The notes beneath the pieces are model-generated. The model had not been told where the DNA came from and did not search any database. It was given only the letters and a program-made list of their open reading frames with translations. A program made the position numbers and the translations under genes. Source: JACMMS01 sp043758775 (GTDB lineage Bacteria; Pseudomonadota; Gammaproteobacteria; Burkholderiales; Methylophilaceae). Taken from it: a DNA stretch of 31,040 bases. The DNA is taken from positions 1-31,040 of the forward strand of contig JAYVMU010000067.1 in the NCBI GenBank assembly GCA_043758775.1, written 5' to 3'. This document shows positions 7,498-16,793 of this stretch, piece by piece. Every line of letters begins with the position of its first letter. The first letter of the stretch is position 1.

Positions 7498-7670
7498 TTT
7501 AGTTTTTTCTTAATTTTTCTAAAACTTTCAAGTGCTTAGTCTTGCAATTTAATCTTATTTGTGCGATAACCACAAAAGAACAAAAAATAGATGTTATAAA
7601 CTGTGTTTAATAGTGCTTTTGTCATGTATGAATTGTTTTTTTGGATTCATTATTTAGGGGTTAACATTCC

Positions 7671-9518
7671 GTGCTGATTATGTTGAATAAGCAATTAAAA
7701 AATATAAAATTCATTGTGATATTGATGGCAACGGTATTATTAATCCAAGGCTGTGCGCATGGGTCAAAAGTAAAGCCGTCTAATGGCCATATTGACGGAC
7801 AAAACCAGCCGCAAAAAAATACAGCTAACAGCAGTAATCAGGCCGCAGTAGGCACAACCATCCCAAAGCCTATTAAAAATATCCCTTATTTACCGCCACC
7901 GCAAGCTAAAGCAAAACCTCAGACTTACAGTGTAGTCGTCAATGAAGTGCCCGTAAAAGAGATCTTGTTTGCGCTCGCACGCGAGAGCAAACTCAATATT
8001 GATATTCATCCTTCCATTCAAGGCCGTGTGACCTTGAATGCAGTAGATCAAACCTTACCCGCAATTTTAGAGCGTATATCCAAGCAGGTTGATTTAACTT
8101 ATAAAATGGAAGGTAATGTGCTGAGTATTACGCCAGACCAGCCTGTATTACGAACTTACAAGGTTGATTACGTTAACATTACCCGTGATACAGACAGCTC
8201 TATTAGTTCAGATGGGGCAATTGCAACCTCTGGGCAAACGACTTCTACAGGCGCAGGCGGTTCGTCTTCTACGACATCAAGCGGCAATGGTGAAAATAAT
8301 GGCTCTAGTACTGTGGTGAAAAGTAAGTCAAAGAATCATTTGTGGGAATCACTCATTGAAAACATCAAACAGTTACTAGCTGAAACTGATAAGGAAGTTA
8401 TTGTAACGCGTATAGGTAATCTGCCATCAGCGCCAGCAGTTAGCAGCGGTACAACTTCAACTGAAGCTCAGGCTGAGGTAAAAGCAGCGACAGTTGAGCG
8501 GGAGCAGCAAAAATCAGAATACAAAACTTTATTTGCCGCCAATGTCATCGCCAACCCTGAAACTGGTGTTATTAGCGTTCGTGCAACTAATAAGCAACAT
8601 GAAAAAGTACAAGAATTTATCGATAAAGTAATGAGTAGTGCAAAACGCCAAGTGTTAATTGAGGCAACTATTGTTGAAGTACAACTAAATGATGGGTATC
8701 AGGCAGGTATTGATTGGAGTAGGCTTGGTAACCCAAATTCAACTAGCGGCTTTACGTTTAGCCAACGCCTAAATAATGGTAATTTTACACCTGGCGACTT
8801 ACAAACTCGAGGTACAGGTTTAGGCTTGGTTGCAGGGTATTTTAATCCCACAAGTGCTTTAGGTAATATTGCGGCTTCGATTAACTTACTCAAACAGTTT
8901 GGCGATACTAAAGTGCTATCCAGCCCCAAATTAATGGTGCTAAATAATCAGACTGCCGTCTTAAAGGTAGTTGATAATCTCGTGTACTTTACAATACAAG
9001 CTCAGCAATCTCAGGCAGTTAACGGCGGCACATTGTCCACTGTTACAACAACGCCTAATACTGTGCCTGTAGGTATTGTGATGAGTGTTACACCGCAAAT
9101 TAATGATACTGGCAACGTTAATATTAATGTCCGCCCTACAATATCAAGTTTAATTCGCTATGTACCAGATCCTAACCCTAATTTAGTCGCTATTAACAAT
9201 CAAGGTATACCTGAAATTCAAGTACGAGAAATGGAATCGCTGTTACAGATAGCAAGTGGAAATACAGCAATTCTTGGAGGGTTGATGCAAGATGTGATTG
9301 TAAAGAATACAGATAAAGTACCAGGCTTGTCTGATATACCTGGTGTTGGCATTGCATTTACTGGAAAAAACGATTCAAACAAGAAAACTGAGTTAGTTAT
9401 TTTCTTGCGCCCTACCGTGATTAGCAGCGCTAGTTTAGAAAGTGATGAATTAAAAACCTATAAGCAATATTTACCCGCTCAACAATTGCAGAACGTACTC
9501 GATGAGTCTTCTAATTAA
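7671..9518 (+). CDS. mshL: MshL-like secretin lipoprotein
   Basis: A 615-residue outer-membrane channel subunit. The GTG start at 7671 lies ten bases after AGGGG; an ATG at 7680 is a less well placed alternative. Residues 1-28 are a lipoprotein signal with lipobox LIQGC (Cys28). An STN/N0-like domain (about 86-155) is followed by a long Ser/Thr/Gly low-complexity insert (about 175-215) and a N-domain (about 285-320). The secretin core follows, with VPGLSDIPGVGIAF (550-563) and KTELVIFLRPTVI near the end. Such proteins form a large ring through which the pilus or pseudopilus passes. The 173-bp gap upstream is the largest in the cluster and may hold an internal promoter, but I see no convincing one. 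The stop overlaps the mshN start by 17 bp. Confidence 0.92.
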   Translation: MLIMLNKQLKNIKFIVILMATVLLIQGCAHGSKVKPSNGHIDGQNQPQKNTANSSNQAAVGTTIPKPIKNIPYLPPPQAKAKPQTYSVVVNEVPVKEILFALARESKLNIDIHPSIQGRVTLNAVDQTLPAILERISKQVDLTYKMEGNVLSITPDQPVLRTYKVDYVNITRDTDSSISSDGAIATSGQTTSTGAGGSSSTTSSGNGENNGSSTVVKSKSKNHLWESLIENIKQLLAETDKEVIVTRIGNLPSAPAVSSGTTSTEAQAEVKAATVEREQQKSEYKTLFAANVIANPETGVISVRATNKQHEKVQEFIDKVMSSAKRQVLIEATIVEVQLNDGYQAGIDWSRLGNPNSTSGFTFSQRLNNGNFTPGDLQTRGTGLGLVAGYFNPTSALGNIAASINLLKQFGDTKVLSSPKLMVLNNQTAVLKVVDNLVYFTIQAQQSQAVNGGTLSTVTTTPNTVPVGIVMSVTPQINDTGNVNINVRPTISSLIRYVPDPNPNLVAINNQGIPEIQVREMESLLQIASGNTAILGGLMQDVIVKNTDKVPGLSDIPGVGIAFTGKNDSNKKTELVIFLRPTVISSASLESDELKTYKQYLPAQQLQNVLDESSN

Positions 9519-10968
9519 AGCTCTAGATAAGGCTGAACAAGATCAGGCCAAACATGATAAGACGGCTAAAATAGAAACTAGCCAGCCTTCTGCCGAATGG
9601 TCTTTAGAGACTATTAACGAAAAGCCTATTAGTGAAAACCCTCAAGAAAACATCAGTAATTTAGATTCTGGAAATAATACATATGCTAACAAGCTAAAAC
9701 TTGCAGAGCAGAATAGCAGTGAATTTGCTAAGTTAAGTGATAGTGCTGTTGATAATGCTAAAGATGATGAAGCTGACGAAATTAGCATTGCCGAATTTAG
9801 CGCACCACCTGCTTTAAGTGCCAATCAAGGTTATTCTGCTAGCAGTAAGCTTGGTATTAATCACAGTCGGACTAACAAAGCGCAGGATCAAGCAAGGTTA
9901 AACCAACACGAGCAAGCGGCGAATGTGTTTACTGCCAAAGAATTAAATAGTGCTAAAAGCGTTAAAAAAATTGCATTAATTGGTGTTGCAGGTTTGTTGG
10001 CGCTATTGCTCACTGGGGCAGGGTTATATAATTACTTATTTAATAAGCTGGTTTTACCAACTCAACCTAATCTGGTACAAACGCCACCACAAAATCCAGC
10101 TGTGATTACTCCCGTTGCTCCAACTCAGGTTAATCAGCCTGAGGTTAGCGAAGCTGACACTGATGAAGTTAGTATGCCAACAACTGCTTTGGCTGGTAGC
10201 ACATTGGCAGCATCTGAAGAAACAAACCAAGCAGTAAAAAAGAAAAAAGCAGATACAGCAGAATCTACAGCTGCTATAAAGCAAGAATTTCTGAATTCAG
10301 AGGCTAATAGCCCTTCTCCTAAAAACACAAAAAGTGTGATTTCTTCGCCCAGCACGTCGGTGACGATTACTAAAAACAAGCCTGTGGCCGCTATTAATCC
10401 AAGTTTGCTCAATGCTTACCAAGCCTACACTGCAGGCGATGATACTAAGGCACAAAAGTTATATCTACAAGTATTGCAGAATGAAACACGCAATGTAGAT
10501 GCCATGCTGGGCTTGGCGGCAATTGCACAATTACAAAATCGTACCGCTGACGCTGCGGACTGGTACAAAAAAGTGCTGGAGTTAGACCCTAAAAATGCAA
10601 TTGCACAGGCTAGTTTAATTAGCACGCAGTTGGATGATGGCGGTCAGGGTGATGTAGTTACAAGTGAAAGTCGCTTAAAAAATCTATTGGCACAGCAACC
10701 AGAAAATGCCAGTTTACAAGCCGCATTAGGCGGCTTGTATGCAGACCAAAACCAATGGCCATCTGCCCAGCAAGCCTATTTTGAAGCACATCGGCTAGCA
10801 CCTAGTAATGCAGATTACACTTTTAATTTGGCGGCAAGTTTAGATCAAATGGGTAAGCCGAAATTAGCATTGCCTTATTATAAGCGTACCTTAGAACTAT
10901 TGCCGACAGCAGCCAATACTGGCATCAGTGAGGTGACAGTTAGAGCGCGAATTAAAGCAATTGAGTAA
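9502..10968 (+). CDS. mshN: MshN-like TPR membrane protein
   Basis: A 488-residue bitopic inner-membrane protein. It opens with MSLLIKALDKAE, a typical cytoplasmic start of MshN/GspB/ExeB-like proteins. A low-complexity acidic region follows, then a membrane segment at about 157-178, a Pro/Thr-rich periplasmic linker (about 185-295), and at least four TPR-like helix pairs at about 303-470 (for example AAIAQLQNRTADAADWYKKVLELDP). In MSHA loci MshN sits between mshL and mshE, as here, and is thought to connect the ATPase MshM side with the secretin. The start lies inside mshL, so translation is coupled. Confidence 0.8.
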   Translation: MSLLIKALDKAEQDQAKHDKTAKIETSQPSAEWSLETINEKPISENPQENISNLDSGNNTYANKLKLAEQNSSEFAKLSDSAVDNAKDDEADEISIAEFSAPPALSANQGYSASSKLGINHSRTNKAQDQARLNQHEQAANVFTAKELNSAKSVKKIALIGVAGLLALLLTGAGLYNYLFNKLVLPTQPNLVQTPPQNPAVITPVAPTQVNQPEVSEADTDEVSMPTTALAGSTLAASEETNQAVKKKKADTAESTAAIKQEFLNSEANSPSPKNTKSVISSPSTSVTITKNKPVAAINPSLLNAYQAYTAGDDTKAQKLYLQVLQNETRNVDAMLGLAAIAQLQNRTADAADWYKKVLELDPKNAIAQASLISTQLDDGGQGDVVTSESRLKNLLAQQPENASLQAALGGLYADQNQWPSAQQAYFEAHRLAPSNADYTFNLAASLDQMGKPKLALPYYKRTLELLPTAANTGISEVTVRARIKAIE

Positions 10969-11028
10969 GTTTGAGCTGTTAATTTCCTCGTTAATCATCA
11001 TAAAAATACAGAAACTAAAATTTAAATA

Positions 11029-12741
11029 ATGGCTGAGCAAAGACGCAAATTACGCATAGGCGAGTTGATGGTGCAACAAGGGCTGATTAGTCAAGATCAG
11101 TTGCGCATTGCACTTATCGAGCAAGAAAAAAACGATATTCCGCTTGGACGGCAGATGGTGCGATTGGGCTTTGTGACAGAAGCGATGGTGCGTGATCTGG
11201 TTGCCAGCACTATCGGTCAGGAAAGTATCGATTTAAGTACAGTAATTGCCGATGAAGATGCTCTGGGTTTGGTGCCAGAAGAGTTTTCACGTCGCTATCG
11301 CTTACTGCCTATTGCTTATGAAGTCAATACGCAAAAAATGGTGGTGGCGATGGCCGATGTGTTTAACGTCGTCGCCCTCGATCAATTACGCGCGATGCTG
11401 GGTGAGGACCTTCTAATCAAGCCAGTACTAGCGGCTGAAGCACAATTAGAAGAATACACGGACCAATTTTACGGCTATGAGTTGACGGTTGATGGTATTC
11501 TGCACGAAATTGAGACAGGTGAGATTGATTATCCAAGTTTAGTGGCAGGAGGTAGTGAGTACACCCAGCCTGTGGTGCGGCTAGTGGGCGCACTACTGAT
11601 TAATGCAGTTAAATTGGGTGTGTCCGATATTCACTTTGAGCCGGAGGCCGCTTTTTTGCGTATTCGGTATCGTATTGATGGCGTATTGCACCAAGTGCGT
11701 AGCTTGCATAAAAGCCATTGGGCTGGTATTGCGGTGCGGGTCAAAGTTATTAGTGGGATGGATATTGCTGAAACGCGCGCACCACAGGATGGGCGTATCA
11801 ACATCAATTTATGTGGTCGGCAGATTGATTTTCGGGTATCAACGCATCCAACCATACACGGCGAGAATATTGTTTTACGGGTGCTAGATCGTGAAAAATC
11901 TATAGTGCCGCTAGATAATATGGGCTTACGCGAATCAACGTTAGCCGAGCTTAAAGTGATGATGACGCGTCCAGAAGGCATTCTAGTGGTCACAGGGCCA
12001 ACGGGCAGTGGTAAAACCACCACTTTGTACTCATTGCTATCGCATCAAAACACCAATGAAGTGAATATCATGACGCTGGAAGACCCAGTGGAATACCCCG
12101 TGACGATGATGCGCCAGACTTCAATTGCAGAGGTCAACAAAATTGACTTTGCCAACGGCATACGTTCGATTATGCGGCAAGACCCGGATATTATTTTGGT
12201 GGGTGAAATCCGTGATGCCGACACCGCAACCATGGCCTTTCGTGCTGCCATGACAGGTCATCAGGTGTTTAGTACGCTACATACCAACTCTGCCTTAGGT
12301 GCATTTCCGCGATTACTGGATATTGGCGTTTCACCTGACATTATGGCGGGTAATATTATTGGCGTAGTTGCACAACGGTTAGTGCGTATTTTGTGTATTC
12401 GTTGTAAAGCGCCTTATGCACCAGCAGGCGAAGAGCGGAAAATACTGCAACTTGACGATGATGATGACAAGAAAGTTTACAGAAAAGTAGGTTGTCAGCA
12501 TTGTAATCACACCGGCTATCGTGGCCGTATGGCAATCATCGAATTGCTGCGTATTGATAGCGAAATGGATGCGCTGATTGCAAGGCGTTCACCATTAGAC
12601 GAATTGCGTAAACTAGCTTTGGATAAAGGTTTTGAGACTTTGGCAGATGATGGGGTTCGCAGAATCTTAGAGGGTTTTACTAGTTTAGAAGAGGTGATGC
12701 GCGTGATTGATCTTACCAGTCGTTTGAATAGCCTGCATTAA
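11029..12741 (+). CDS. mshE: MshE/GspE/PilB-type assembly ATPase
   Basis: A 570-residue cytoplasmic hexameric ATPase that powers pilus or pseudopilus polymerisation. The N-terminal GspE-N region (10-150) includes a RIGELMVQQGLI motif typical of MshEN domains, some of which bind cyclic di-GMP. Walker A GPTGSGKT is at 323-330, the Asp box DPVEYPV at about 352-358, Walker B-like DPDIILVGEIRD at 385-396, and the His box STLHTN at 415-420. A zinc tetracysteine is formed by C456, C459, C489 and C492. Length and motif order are normal for an extension ATPase. No retraction ATPase (PilT) is present in this window. The gene follows mshN by 60 bp. Confidence 0.95.
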   Translation: MAEQRRKLRIGELMVQQGLISQDQLRIALIEQEKNDIPLGRQMVRLGFVTEAMVRDLVASTIGQESIDLSTVIADEDALGLVPEEFSRRYRLLPIAYEVNTQKMVVAMADVFNVVALDQLRAMLGEDLLIKPVLAAEAQLEEYTDQFYGYELTVDGILHEIETGEIDYPSLVAGGSEYTQPVVRLVGALLINAVKLGVSDIHFEPEAAFLRIRYRIDGVLHQVRSLHKSHWAGIAVRVKVISGMDIAETRAPQDGRININLCGRQIDFRVSTHPTIHGENIVLRVLDREKSIVPLDNMGLRESTLAELKVMMTRPEGILVVTGPTGSGKTTTLYSLLSHQNTNEVNIMTLEDPVEYPVTMMRQTSIAEVNKIDFANGIRSIMRQDPDIILVGEIRDADTATMAFRAAMTGHQVFSTLHTNSALGAFPRLLDIGVSPDIMAGNIIGVVAQRLVRILCIRCKAPYAPAGEERKILQLDDDDDKKVYRKVGCQHCNHTGYRGRMAIIELLRIDSEMDALIARRSPLDELRKLALDKGFETLADDGVRRILEGFTSLEEVMRVIDLTSRLNSLH

Positions 12742-12762
12742 TATTATTGAAACACCTCTATT

Positions 12763-13968
12763 TTGGCTACCTTTAACTACAAAGCAGTTGATAAAATGGG
12801 AAGGCCTGCGCAAGGGCAGATAGATGCTATCAATGAGGTGGATTTGGAAATTCGTCTTGAGCGGATGGGCTTGGATTTAATTACTTTTAATCCAGCACAG
12901 AAATCATCCACGACGTTTTCACGCAGTAAAGTGAGTAATTTAGATTTAGTAATGTTTTGCTTTCAGCTAGAGCAACTCACCAGCGCTGGCGTACCCTTAC
13001 TCGAAGGCTTGCAAGATTTACGTGGCAGTATTGAGAATCCGTATTTTCAAAAAATTATGGGTGCGCTAGTGTCTGAGGTCGAAAGTGGTAAAGTACTTTC
13101 ACAAGCACTTGCTGCCTATCCCGATGTGTTTGACGAGGTGTTTGTTAACTTAGTGGTAGCGGGTGAAAAAACCGGGCATTTATCCACGGTATTTGATAAC
13201 TTGGCGACTACGCTGAAATGGCAAGATGAGCTATTTTCGCAAACCAAGCGATTGTTAGCTTACCCAATATTTGTCATGGTGGTGGTGTTTGGGGCAGTTG
13301 TATTTTTAATGGTGTATCTGGTGCCGCAAATGGTGTCATTTTTGCATAATATGGGGCAAGAGCTGCCGTTACGTACCAAGATACTGATTGCGATTTCTGA
13401 CGCATTTGTAAATTATTGGTGGCTTATTATCTCACTACCCGTTTTGCTAGTGGTGGCGATAGCGGCCTATATTAAAAGTAGCGATAGTGCGCGTTATCAA
13501 TTTGACTACATCAAATTGCATTTGCCATTAACTGGTGAGATTTTGCAAAAAATCATCATGGCGCGTTTTGCGCGTTATTTTGGCTTAATGTACCAAACGG
13601 GTATTCCTATTTTAGAAGCGATTAAAACTTGCGAAAAAATTGTGGCCAATCGTGTAGTGGCAGATGCCTTAAGCCGTGTTCATCAGCAGATTAACGCGGG
13701 TGATAGCATGAGTGAGAGTTTTCGCAATACGGGTTTGTTTCCGCCTTTAGTCGTGCGTATGATTAAGGTGGGTGAAAGTACTGGCGCGCTAGATAAGGCC
13801 TTATTAAACGTGAGTTATTTTTACGATAGAGATGTCAACGAGAAAATGCAAAAAATGCTTAAATTACTCGAGCCAGCATTAACTGTGGTGCTGGGTTTAA
13901 TATTGGCATTTATTATGTCGTCGGTATTAGGCCCAGTTTACGATTCCTTCAGCAAACTTAAGATTTAG
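12763..13968 (+). CDS. mshG: MshG/GspF/PilC-type inner-membrane platform protein
   Basis: A 401-residue polytopic protein that contacts the assembly ATPase and the pilin-like subunits. It has two repeated T2SSF domains (about 60-185 and 265-390), with membrane helices at about 166-190, 217-237 and 371-391. Each repeat carries the QL..AGVPLLEGL or GIPILEAIKT type motif. The start is a TTG (12763): an in-frame stop lies at 12748, and the expected N-terminus ATFNYKAVD follows directly, so no ATG is possible. The ribosome site is weak. TTG plus weak SD would keep synthesis low or couple it to mshE, which ends 21 bp upstream. Confidence 0.93.
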   Translation: MATFNYKAVDKMGRPAQGQIDAINEVDLEIRLERMGLDLITFNPAQKSSTTFSRSKVSNLDLVMFCFQLEQLTSAGVPLLEGLQDLRGSIENPYFQKIMGALVSEVESGKVLSQALAAYPDVFDEVFVNLVVAGEKTGHLSTVFDNLATTLKWQDELFSQTKRLLAYPIFVMVVVFGAVVFLMVYLVPQMVSFLHNMGQELPLRTKILIAISDAFVNYWWLIISLPVLLVVAIAAYIKSSDSARYQFDYIKLHLPLTGEILQKIIMARFARYFGLMYQTGIPILEAIKTCEKIVANRVVADALSRVHQQINAGDSMSESFRNTGLFPPLVVRMIKVGESTGALDKALLNVSYFYDRDVNEKMQKMLKLLEPALTVVLGLILAFIMSSVLGPVYDSFSKLKI

Positions 13969-13983
13969 CTCAAATAAAACAGT

Positions 13984-15642
13984 ATGTTAGCTAATACCAT
14001 AAAAATTATCTTGTGTGCTTCTAGTACCAGTTTAACTGCTGGTATCTGGCATGGACACAAATTACACAATACACAAACCTTCCAAAATGATGAGCAAGGT
14101 CGTACTGAGTTTGCCGGATATTTGCACAAAAATACTGACACCAATATTTATTTGATTGCTAACTCCATTGACGAAGATTATCGCGTAGAAAGCTTGCCGC
14201 ATACCAGCGGCAGAACTCGTGTTGAGATTTTAGAGCGTAAGCTTAATCAGTTTAGCCGTAGTGCGATTTATCGTACCGCGCACTTTATTAACCGCGCTGC
14301 AGATAAACGTAAAGATGATAGTTTTTTATTTGTAGCGCTTAATAACTCGGATTTCATTCAAGGTTGGATTAACGCCATTAATAGTGTGCAAGCGCCGCTC
14401 GTAGGTGTTTATATGCTACCTATGATTAGTCAAGTTATTGTGCGCCAGCTAAAATTGATGGCGCCGCATATCCTGTTGTGCGAGCAATTAACTACCGGTT
14501 TGCGTCAAAGTTATCTGCATAATGGCCGGTTACGTATGAGTCGTATGGTGCCAATGAAAGACATTGCACCGAATAAACTCAGTGCTTTTTATGCCATTGA
14601 AACTGATAAAACTCGGCTTTATTTAGTGAGCCAGCGCTTAATCACGCGCGAAACAACGCTGACTTTGGTACTGCCATCGCTAGATGATTATCAGGATATT
14701 TGTCAGCGTATTGGGCAGCAAAGTAGTACTGAATGTACGCCAGTGGACCTATATGGTTTTGCTAAGCCTTATATTGCCAACCCAGAAATACTTAAGTTAA
14801 ATCCAGAGTTGTTACACATGCAGTTATTGGCTAATGGGCATGTGCCAGATAACTTGGCACCTGCTGCTATCATCAAAACGTATCAGCTTAATAATGTGCG
14901 TAAAGGCATTCAGATTGCTAGTGTAATGATGGTAGCGTTAGGATTATTAGTGGCAGGGTATTATTTTTATCAAAACTATCAAGTAAATGATGAAACTAAA
15001 ATTGCCTTGGCAGAAACTTCAATCCAGCAACATTTGTATAACGATGTATCCAAAATTTCCCCAGTGACGCCGATTGCAAGCAGTGATCTAAGAGCGGCGG
15101 TAGAGTCGGCGCGTAGTGTCAATAATAATACCAAAACGCCTTATCGCTTAATGCAAGTATTGAGCAATGCCCTTGATCAGCAACCTGAGATTCAGCTAGC
15201 AAGACTACGTTGGGTGCTGAGCAATGATGCAAACTTTAAAGATGACGAAGCTAGTGCGGCGGTGACGCCAGGTAGTGAACAAGAGGCGCAGCCACCAATC
15301 ACCAGCGATCCACTTACTTTATTAGAAATTGGCTTTGTAAACGCAGAAATCAAAGATTTTAATGGAGATTACCGCGCGGCTATTAATAGTGTTACGCATT
15401 TTATCAACCTATTAAAAGCTAATCCGACGGTTGCGCAAGTGATAGTGTTGCAAGAGCCTGTCAATGTAAGCTCATTTGCAAATTTACAAGGTAGTACGAA
15501 AGATGAAAATACGGCAGAGCGTCCACCAGCAGTATTTAAGCTTAAAGTGGTATTAAAGCCTGTGATTGCGACTGAAAATACACAAGCGATAGGCGGAACT
15601 GAATCGGCTAACGTTCAGTCGCCAGTGGGGTTGATACGATGA
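13984..15642 (+). CDS. PilM/GspL-like (MshI-like) assembly protein
   Basis: A 552-residue bitopic protein in the position of MshI/PilM-N or GspL. The cytoplasmic part (1-305) is of mixed alpha/beta type. A single membrane helix spans about 308-330 (IASVMMVALGLLVAGYYFY). The periplasmic part (331-552) is probably a ferredoxin-like fold as in PilN/GspL. No canonical actin-fold nucleotide motif can be picked out by eye, so the PilM label is by position and layout. It starts 15 bp after mshG and overlaps the next gene by ATGA. It would join the ATPase/platform to the periplasmic proteins. Sequence similarity to named families is weak, so the role is inferred. Confidence 0.7.
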   Translation: MLANTIKIILCASSTSLTAGIWHGHKLHNTQTFQNDEQGRTEFAGYLHKNTDTNIYLIANSIDEDYRVESLPHTSGRTRVEILERKLNQFSRSAIYRTAHFINRAADKRKDDSFLFVALNNSDFIQGWINAINSVQAPLVGVYMLPMISQVIVRQLKLMAPHILLCEQLTTGLRQSYLHNGRLRMSRMVPMKDIAPNKLSAFYAIETDKTRLYLVSQRLITRETTLTLVLPSLDDYQDICQRIGQQSSTECTPVDLYGFAKPYIANPEILKLNPELLHMQLLANGHVPDNLAPAAIIKTYQLNNVRKGIQIASVMMVALGLLVAGYYFYQNYQVNDETKIALAETSIQQHLYNDVSKISPVTPIASSDLRAAVESARSVNNNTKTPYRLMQVLSNALDQQPEIQLARLRWVLSNDANFKDDEASAAVTPGSEQEAQPPITSDPLTLLEIGFVNAEIKDFNGDYRAAINSVTHFINLLKANPTVAQVIVLQEPVNVSSFANLQGSTKDENTAERPPAVFKLKVVLKPVIATENTQAIGGTESANVQSPVGLIR

Positions 15643-16259
15643 AGCTCACCCCACAGGATTGGCGCAAACTACAATATTCAATGCTGGTTTTAGGTCTAGT
15701 GTTAGTTATGCTGGCAGTATTACTCTGGCTTTCCAATAATTACTTGGTCAAAAAATGGCTAGCTTTACAAGTGCAAAAATCCCAACTTGGGCAAGCGCGT
15801 GCGAAATATCAAGCATCGGGTTTAGAAAAACAAACCATTATTGAAAATTTACCTAAATATCAGCAATTGATTAATCATGGTTTTGTTGGCGAAGAGCGAC
15901 GTATTGAATGGGTGGAAGCGCTACGCCAGACGAATCTGCAATATAAGTTATTTAGTATTGATTACAGTATAGGGCAGCAGGAAGCCTATAAAGCTAGCTT
16001 TTTGCCGAATTTAGGCTCGTTTACATTACACCGCTCGGTAATGAAGTTAGACTTTCCTATGCTGCATGAGGGTGATATATTAAGCTTGGTAGATGGCTTA
16101 CACGCTTACCAAACCACACCGTTTATCGTGCGTGATTGCACCATGACACGCCAGAGTAAAGTGGTCAATATCAAAACACTTACGCCTAATTTACGCGCAA
16201 AATGTGAACTGGATTGGCTTACCTTACGTGAGCCAACAATTGCACAGGTGACGCCATGA
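15639..16259 (+). CDS. PilO/GspM-like (MshJ-like) membrane protein
   Basis: A 206-residue protein with a short cytoplasmic N-terminus, one membrane helix at about 14-33 (LVLGLVLVMLAVLLWL), then a coiled-coil-like stretch (about 35-60) and a small periplasmic alpha/beta domain. This is the layout of PilO, GspM and MshJ, which link the inner-membrane complex to the secretin through heterodimers with the PilN/GspL partner. It overlaps both neighbours by four bases (ATGA), so the three genes are translationally coupled and probably made in equal amounts. Confidence 0.72.
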   Translation: MKLTPQDWRKLQYSMLVLGLVLVMLAVLLWLSNNYLVKKWLALQVQKSQLGQARAKYQASGLEKQTIIENLPKYQQLINHGFVGEERRIEWVEALRQTNLQYKLFSIDYSIGQQEAYKASFLPNLGSFTLHRSVMKLDFPMLHEGDILSLVDGLHAYQTTPFIVRDCTMTRQSKVVNIKTLTPNLRAKCELDWLTLREPTIAQVTP

Positions 16260-16783
16260 AAACGAATGCTATAAAAGCAATGACTGGCATGATGAGTCTC
16301 ACTCTGCTAATTAATGCGCAATACATTTTTGCCGCAGAAAACTTTGGCCGTCTGTTTACCACCAGCGCTAATCGGGCAGAGCTTGATTATATAAGGCAAA
16401 CGCAAAAGCTCAATAACGTAGTACCAATGCCTGTCAGCGACGAATCAAGTATACCTAGACTTGTTGTGTTACCTGATGCAATTTCTATGCAAGGTTATGT
16501 AAAAAGAACTGATGGCAAAAAAAGTACGGTTTGGGTCAATAATCAAGCCGTGCAAGAAAACGAAAGCTTACCTAATGTGCAGGTGGGTAAGCTACCTAAA
16601 AACGGTAATCAAGTGCCATTAAAGCTACCCGCTAATGGCAAAAACTTTAGCTTAAAAGCAGGGCAAGTGTACAGTCCTGCAGATAATAGTATCAGCGAAG
16701 CTAGACCATATACCGCTCAGGATGCAGTAACTCGTACTGGCAGGATTGGTGATGATGACATCACTAATAGTAACGAGAAATAA
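16256..16783 (+). CDS. PilP/MshK-like periplasmic protein
   Basis: A 175-residue secreted protein with a signal peptide at 1-26 (IFA|AE). It is followed by a GRLFTTSANRAELDYIR motif that recurs in short proteins of MSHA-like and PilP-like loci. A HR/GspC-like beta segment at about residues 70-105 (ISMQGYVKRTDGKKSTVWVNN) resembles the secretin-binding domain of PilP and GspC. In related systems this protein bridges the PilN/PilO-like pair and the secretin. Overlap with the preceding gene is ATGA, and the next gene may also overlap. The motif is seen; the partner is inferred. Confidence 0.7.
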   Translation: MKTNAIKAMTGMMSLTLLINAQYIFAAENFGRLFTTSANRAELDYIRQTQKLNNVVPMPVSDESSIPRLVVLPDAISMQGYVKRTDGKKSTVWVNNQAVQENESLPNVQVGKLPKNGNQVPLKLPANGKNFSLKAGQVYSPADNSISEARPYTAQDAVTRTGRIGDDDITNSNEK

Positions 16784-16793
16784 AATCTTTGTT

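Noticed and set aside
7529..7549. Possible sigma-54 promoter before mshL
   Set aside because: TTGCA is present, but the -24 element lacks the GG and matches at only one of six positions.
11631..12023. 130-codon minus-strand frame opposite mshE
   Set aside because: Shadow of the conserved ATPase frame; the GPTGSGKT codons explain its composition.
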